Shown here piece after piece: positions 6,944-9,796 of a DNA stretch of 9,796 nt. The stretch's first letter is position 1, and every line of letters starts with the position of its first letter. The notes under the pieces were generated by a model, which did not search any database, was not told the DNA's origin, and saw only the letters and a program-made list of their open reading frames with translations. A program made the position numbers and the translations under genes. Source of the stretch: an uncultured Clostridia bacterium (lineage in GTDB: Bacteria; Bacillota; Clostridia; TANB77; CAG-508); the NCBI GenBank assembly GCA_948505485.1, contig CAOPQH010000052.1, positions 1 to 9,796 of the forward strand. Reading direction: 5' to 3'.

Positions 6944-7361
6944 CTTTTATTGATAATAATTTTTCGTATGCTTCTGGATAATATTTTTTAAGATTAATTG
7001 GCTTTAAGTTAGTATCAGTAAAACAATGTTTTGTTTTTGCTTCTATTACTATATCTTTAGTAGCTTTATTAAGAACTTCATAAGATACAGACATTTTAAC
7101 AACACTTAAATCTTTAATAATCACCTTAATAAGTAAAGTATCATTAAATGTCACAGGATTTTTATATGTACAACTAACGTTTAATGCAGGTATCATAATT
7201 CCATGTTTTTCTAAACTTTCATAAGGTAATCCAATTTGATCTAAATAGAAACATCTTGCTTCTTCTAAAAATCTTATATAGTTTGAATGGTGAACAATTC
7301 CCATTTTATCTGTTTCATAATAGTTTATTTTTCTTTCGAAAATATATTCAGTATTTTCCAT
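6939..7361 (-). CDS. Acyl-CoA thioesterase, YbgC/FadM-like hotdog fold
   Basis: A 140-residue 4HBT-superfamily thioesterase, the usual single-hotdog length. The N-terminal signature YYETDKMGIVHHSNYIRFLEEAR (written here from Tyr14 on; key residues Asp18, Gly21, His24/25, Tyr28, Glu33-Glu34) is the YbgC-type active-site region, in which the Asp is the catalytic residue; the rest supplies the strands of the fold (VSCTYKNPVTFNDTLLIKV, then SVSYEVLN and AKTKHCFTD). It should hydrolyse acyl-CoA, possibly short-chain or branched, to free acid and CoA in the cytoplasm; the substrate cannot be read from sequence. SD AAAGGA (7376-7371), nine bases before ATG. Divergent from the amylase gene with its own consensus promoter, so it is transcribed alone or with little downstream. 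Confidence 0.88.
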   Translation of the reverse strand: MENTEYIFERKINYYETDKMGIVHHSNYIRFLEEARCFYLDQIGLPYESLEKHGIMIPALNVSCTYKNPVTFNDTLLIKVIIKDLSVVKMSVSYEVLNKATKDIVIEAKTKHCFTDTNLKPINLKKYYPEAYEKLLSIKE

Positions 7362-7392
7362 TATTTATTATCCTTTCGTTTTATTTTTTATG

Positions 7393-7421
7393 ATTATATA
7401 AAAATGAAAAAAAGTTGTCAA
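7393..7421 (-). promoter_or_regulatory. Consensus SigA promoter of the thioesterase gene
   Basis: On the minus strand TTGACA (7421-7416), exactly 17 bases, TATAAT (7398-7393): both hexamers match consensus. Expected start near 7386, leader about 25 bases. Its -35 lies four bases from the -35 of the opposing amylase promoter. Confidence 0.85.
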
Positions 7422-7425
7422 ATTA

Positions 7426-7454
7426 TTTGCAATAGTAAAATGTAGTGATATAAT
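7426..7454 (+). promoter_or_regulatory. SigA-type promoter of the amylase gene
   Basis: TTTGCA at 7426-7431 with a 17-base spacer (or TTGCAA at 7427-7432 with 16), TATAAT at 7449-7454, with an extended -10 TGA just before it. Expected start near 7461, a leader of only about 16 bases that begins almost at the SD. No CcpA-type cre box was recognised. Confidence 0.75.
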
Positions 7455-7476
7455 AATTTTGTCAAAGGAGAGAAAA

Positions 7477-8931
7477 ATGAAAAAAATAAATGGAATAATT
7501 ATGCAATATTTTGAATGGTATTTAAACTGTAAACAGGGTTTATGGAATAAAGTAAAAAATGAAGCAGAGAATCTATCTAAAATAGGAATAACAGCTTTAT
7601 GGCTTCCACCAGCTTATAAAGGAATCGGAGGAAAAAATGAAGTTGGTTATGCTGCATATGATGTTTATGATTTAGGAGAATTTGATCAACAAGGAAGTAT
7701 AGAAACGAAGTATGGATCAAAAGATGAATATTTAGAAGCAATTCAAGTTTTAAAACAAGCAGGTATAGAAAGTTATGCAGATATTGTATTAAATCATAAA
7801 ATGGGAGCAGATATGATGCAAATCATAAAAGCAAACAAAGTTGATTGGAATAATCATAATATAGAAATATCAGAAAACGAAGTTTTACAAGCAGCAACAA
7901 AATTCACATTTCCAAATAGGAAAAATAAATATTCAGATTTTAAATGGAATTGGACTCATTTTGATGGAATAGATTACAATAATGCTACAGGAGAAAATTC
8001 GATTTTCAAATTTAAAGATAAACAGTGGCAAAATTCAGTAGATGATGAATATGGAAATTATGATTATTTAATGGGAGCAGATTTAGATTTTTACAATCAA
8101 GAAGTAGTAGACGAGTGTAACAATTGGGGAAAATGGTATATAGATTTTACAAATGTAGATGGATTTAGAATTGATGCTGTAAAACATATTCCATCAACAT
8201 TTTATAATCAATGGTTAAAATTATTAAAAGATTATAAACAAAAGGATATATTTGCTGTTGGAGAATATTGGACAGGAGATATACAAAAATTACACAAATA
8301 TATAACAGAAACAGAAGGACAAATGTCTTTATTTGATGTTCCTTTACATTATAATTTTTACAGTGCATCACAAGATGAAAACTATGATATGTCAAAAATA
8401 TTAGATAATACATTAGTAAAAGAAAATCCAAGCAAAGCAGTTACTTTTGTTGACAATCATGACACACAACCAGGACAAGCATTACAAAGTTTTATAGAGC
8501 CATGGTTTAAAGAAATTGCTTATTCAATTATATTATTAAGAAATGATGGATATCCATGTGTATTTTATGGTGATTATTATGGAATAGATTATAGCAATAT
8601 AGAAAGAATGGATAGATTAAAAGATTTAATACTATTAAGAAGAGATAAAGCATATGGAGAAGAACATGATTATTTCGATCATGATAGTGTAATAGGATTT
8701 ACAAGAGAAGGAGACGAAGAACACATAAAATCAGGGTTAGCAGTAATTGCATCAAACAAGATAGATGGAGTAAAAAGAATGTATGTAGGTAAGCATTTTT
8801 CTGGAAAGACATTTATAGATGTAATAGGAAACATAGAAGAAGAAATAATTATTGACGATGAAGGTTGTGGAGTATTTAAGGTAAATAATAAAAGTTTATC
8901 TGTATGGGTAGAGAAAAATGTTATAATATGA
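7477..8931 (+). CDS. Cytoplasmic alpha-amylase, GH13 subfamily 5 type
   Basis: Endo-acting alpha-1,4-glucan hydrolase (EC 3.2.1.1), 484 residues, the length of the bacterial GH13_5 catalytic unit. The start MQYFEWY (9-15) is typical. Conserved GH13 regions are all present: I DIVLNH (102-107), V LMGADLDF (198-205), II GFRIDAVKH (229-237) with nucleophile Asp233, III VGEYWTGD with acid/base Glu263, and IV FVDNHD (324-329) with transition-state stabiliser Asp329. The last ~90 residues form the beta-rich domain C. There is no signal peptide, so it should act on intracellular glycogen-like glucan or imported maltodextrins, as E. coli AmyA does. A TTG at 7459 is in frame, but AAAGGAGAG (7464-7472) fits the ATG at 7477, with about six bases between. 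Stop is TGA. No clear terminator follows. Confidence 0.95.
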   Translation: MKKINGIIMQYFEWYLNCKQGLWNKVKNEAENLSKIGITALWLPPAYKGIGGKNEVGYAAYDVYDLGEFDQQGSIETKYGSKDEYLEAIQVLKQAGIESYADIVLNHKMGADMMQIIKANKVDWNNHNIEISENEVLQAATKFTFPNRKNKYSDFKWNWTHFDGIDYNNATGENSIFKFKDKQWQNSVDDEYGNYDYLMGADLDFYNQEVVDECNNWGKWYIDFTNVDGFRIDAVKHIPSTFYNQWLKLLKDYKQKDIFAVGEYWTGDIQKLHKYITETEGQMSLFDVPLHYNFYSASQDENYDMSKILDNTLVKENPSKAVTFVDNHDTQPGQALQSFIEPWFKEIAYSIILLRNDGYPCVFYGDYYGIDYSNIERMDRLKDLILLRRDKAYGEEHDYFDHDSVIGFTREGDEEHIKSGLAVIASNKIDGVKRMYVGKHFSGKTFIDVIGNIEEEIIIDDEGCGVFKVNNKSLSVWVEKNVII

Positions 8932-8981
8932 GAGATAACTAGTAAGTTGTAGGGGAGATTAAAACGGAAAATTAATCATAT

Positions 8982-9010
8982 TTGCAATTTACATAAAAAT
9001 ATGCTATACT
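8982..9010 (+). promoter_or_regulatory. SigA-type promoter of the 47-residue gene
   Basis: TTGCAA at 8982-8987, 17-base spacer, TATACT at 9005-9010 with extended -10 TGC at 9002-9004. Expected start near 9017, leaving a leader of about 80 bases that contains the hairpin at 9054-9076. The stretch 8932-8981 shows nothing else I can support. Confidence 0.75.
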
Positions 9011-9053
9011 AAAATAGATATTTATTTAGAAACCGAAAAAGTAAATACCAATA

Positions 9054-9089
9054 CTTGGAGGTTTCATACCTCCAAGCAAATGAAGGAGG
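9054..9089 (+). promoter_or_regulatory. 5'-leader hairpin with decoy SD and anti-SD
   Basis: CTTGGAGGT (9054-9062) and ACCTCCAAG (9068-9076) form a perfect 9-pair stem with loop TTCAT. The upstream arm contains GGAGG, identical to the core of the true SD (9085-9089), and the downstream arm contains CCTCC, which can pair with either. No T-run follows, so it is not a terminator. Confidence 0.6.
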
Positions 9090-9097
9090 ATTACAAA

Positions 9098-9241
9098 ATG
9101 GCATTTGAAGATTACAAAAATTTAGATGTGGAACCTGAAACAGCAACAGAAAAGGAACTTGAAGAATTGAGAAAAAAGTATGGTATAGAAATAGAACCTA
9201 CATCAAGAATTATTAAAGAAGTAAATGCCAAAAATAAGTAA
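9098..9241 (+). CDS. Small acidic hypothetical protein, 47 residues
   Basis: A short gene supported by an extended -10 promoter, a near-perfect SD (AAGGAGG, 9083-9089, eight bases before ATG) and a terminator touching its stop. The product starts MAFEDYKNLDVEPETATEKE, then carries a helix ELEELRKKYGIEIE and ends Lys-rich. It has no signal peptide, membrane span or cysteine. I do not recognise it. An in-frame ATG at 9080 would give 53 residues (MKEDYK added), but no SD serves it, and it overlaps the real SD. Convergent with the 129-residue gene. Confidence 0.75.
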   Translation: MAFEDYKNLDVEPETATEKELEELRKKYGIEIEPTSRIIKEVNAKNK

Positions 9242-9287
9242 AGCTAAAAGTGAGTCATATCAATTTAGATAGACTCACTTTTAGCTT
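9241..9287. terminator. Long bidirectional terminator between convergent genes
   Basis: AAGCTAAAAGTGAGTC (9241-9256) and GACTCACTTTTAGCTT (9272-9287) are perfectly complementary over 16 bases, extended by TATC/GATA past one bulged A. It fits exactly between the two stops: its first base is the last base of the plus-strand TAA (9239-9241), and its end overlaps the minus-strand TAA (9286-9288). Downstream T content is ATTTGG on plus and TACTTATTTTTGG on minus, so it may stop the minus gene better. Confidence 0.85.
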
Positions 9288-9675
9288 ATTTGGAATGAAA
9301 AATGCTTTTTTCAATTTCTGCCATACACTCATTTGCAATACTTGCAACAGATGACCAAGAACCAACTTGCAAAGATATAGGTTTAACCATATTATACAAA
9401 TCAGTTATGGCTCTGAGAGCATCTGCTTTATTGGAACATTTTAATAAAGTATTTTTGAAATGAATAGCAGTTTCATCTGAAGAATCGGTAGTATTAAATT
9501 GTTTCTCAATTTCCTGCCTAAATCCAACAGATGTAAAAGATATTGTGTTTACATATTCCTTAAGATTATCTAAAATCTTAGAAAGCTTTGTAAACGGATC
9601 TTTGCTTTGAGAATTTGGTGCATTTATAACATTTATCATCCGTTTTTGATAGTTTTCAAAAGTCTTATTGTCCAT
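9286..9675 (-). CDS. Hypothetical helical protein, 129 residues
   Basis: I do not recognise the family. The 129-residue product looks almost entirely helical (FENYQKRMINVINA, FTKLSKILDNLKEYVN, VGFRQEIEKQF, ALRAITDLYNMV, SIANECMAEIEKS), with two cysteines (C80, C115), one Trp, no signal peptide and no membrane span. It could be a small cytoplasmic bundle protein. SD AGGAGG (9688-9683), seven bases before ATG. A TATAAT -10 is seen upstream at 9737-9732 on the minus strand with no convincing -35. It is convergent with the 47-residue gene and shares its terminator. Base composition (about 33% GC) is close to its neighbours. Confidence 0.75.
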   Translation of the reverse strand: MDNKTFENYQKRMINVINAPNSQSKDPFTKLSKILDNLKEYVNTISFTSVGFRQEIEKQFNTTDSSDETAIHFKNTLLKCSNKADALRAITDLYNMVKPISLQVGSWSSVASIANECMAEIEKSIFHSK

Positions 9676-9731
9676 AAAATGACCTCCTAAAAATTATTTT
9701 AATGTGGTTAAAACTACAAAAATCTAATTAA

Positions 9732-9737
9732 ATTATA
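9732..9737 (-). promoter_or_regulatory. Probable -10 element of the 129-residue gene
   Basis: TATAAT on the minus strand about 57 bases before the ATG at 9675, in the run GTATAAT. The -35 position (16-17 bases away) reads ATTTAA or TATTTA, a poor match, so the promoter may be weak or activator-dependent. Confidence 0.45.
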
Positions 9738-9796
9738 CTATAAAATATATGAGTTAAATAATCTGGGGAAAAAATAAAAAAGATTTTAATAAAATA

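Noticed and set aside
7459..7476. TTG at 7459 as the amylase start
   Set aside because: The SD AAAGGAGAG lies downstream of it and serves the ATG at 7477; the homologous N-terminus (MQYFEWY) also begins close to that ATG.

Overview
The window looks like chromosome from an AT-rich, low-GC Firmicute, most likely an uncultured or gut-type Clostridia member. The evidence is roughly 27-32% GC in most genes, strong AGGAGG-type Shine-Dalgarno sites, canonical SigA-like promoters with 17-base spacers, a DUF5665-type small membrane protein, a cytoplasmic GH13 alpha-amylase and a YvyF-like zinc-ribbon protein. TGA is used as a stop (end of the amylase) and tryptophans are TGG, so the genetic code is standard. 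There is no IS element, CRISPR array, tRNA or rRNA.

Layout. (1) Positions 30-320 encode a small membrane protein. (2) Positions 409-4394 hold a three-gene plus-strand operon with its own promoter: a VWA-domain protein with a Gln-rich pentapeptide-repeat linker, a 104-residue protein of unknown function that overlaps it and starts at TTG, and a 716-residue AAA+ ATPase with a coiled coil and a large unassigned C-terminal region. This is a MoxR/VWA-style pair, a chaperone-like ATPase with a metal-dependent adhesion partner, plus a third component I cannot place. (3) Positions 4412-5101 hold a self-contained minus-strand cassette (promoter, one 192-residue gene, terminator). Its gene is about 45% GC, far above the rest, and resembles no family I know. 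(4) Positions 5145-6728 hold a minus-strand two-gene unit, a YvyF-like zinc-ribbon/HTH protein followed by tyrosyl-tRNA synthetase, from one good promoter and without a T-box leader. (5) The 291-base gap 6648-6938 holds that promoter and an 87-base long-stem element with a GC-rich branched head. (6) A YbgC-like thioesterase (minus) and a cytoplasmic alpha-amylase (plus) diverge from back-to-back promoters at 7393-7454. (7) Positions 8982-9287 hold a 47-residue gene with an extended -10 promoter, a 5'-leader hairpin containing a decoy GGAGG and an anti-SD, and a long bidirectional terminator shared with a convergent 129-residue hypothetical gene.

Most genes are housekeeping or metabolic (translation, acyl-CoA hydrolysis, alpha-glucan breakdown). 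The parts that could be new are the VWA/unknown/AAA+ operon, the GC-rich orphan cassette, the 87-base structured element, and the leader of the 47-residue gene. I made no database comparison; all family names come from motif recognition.
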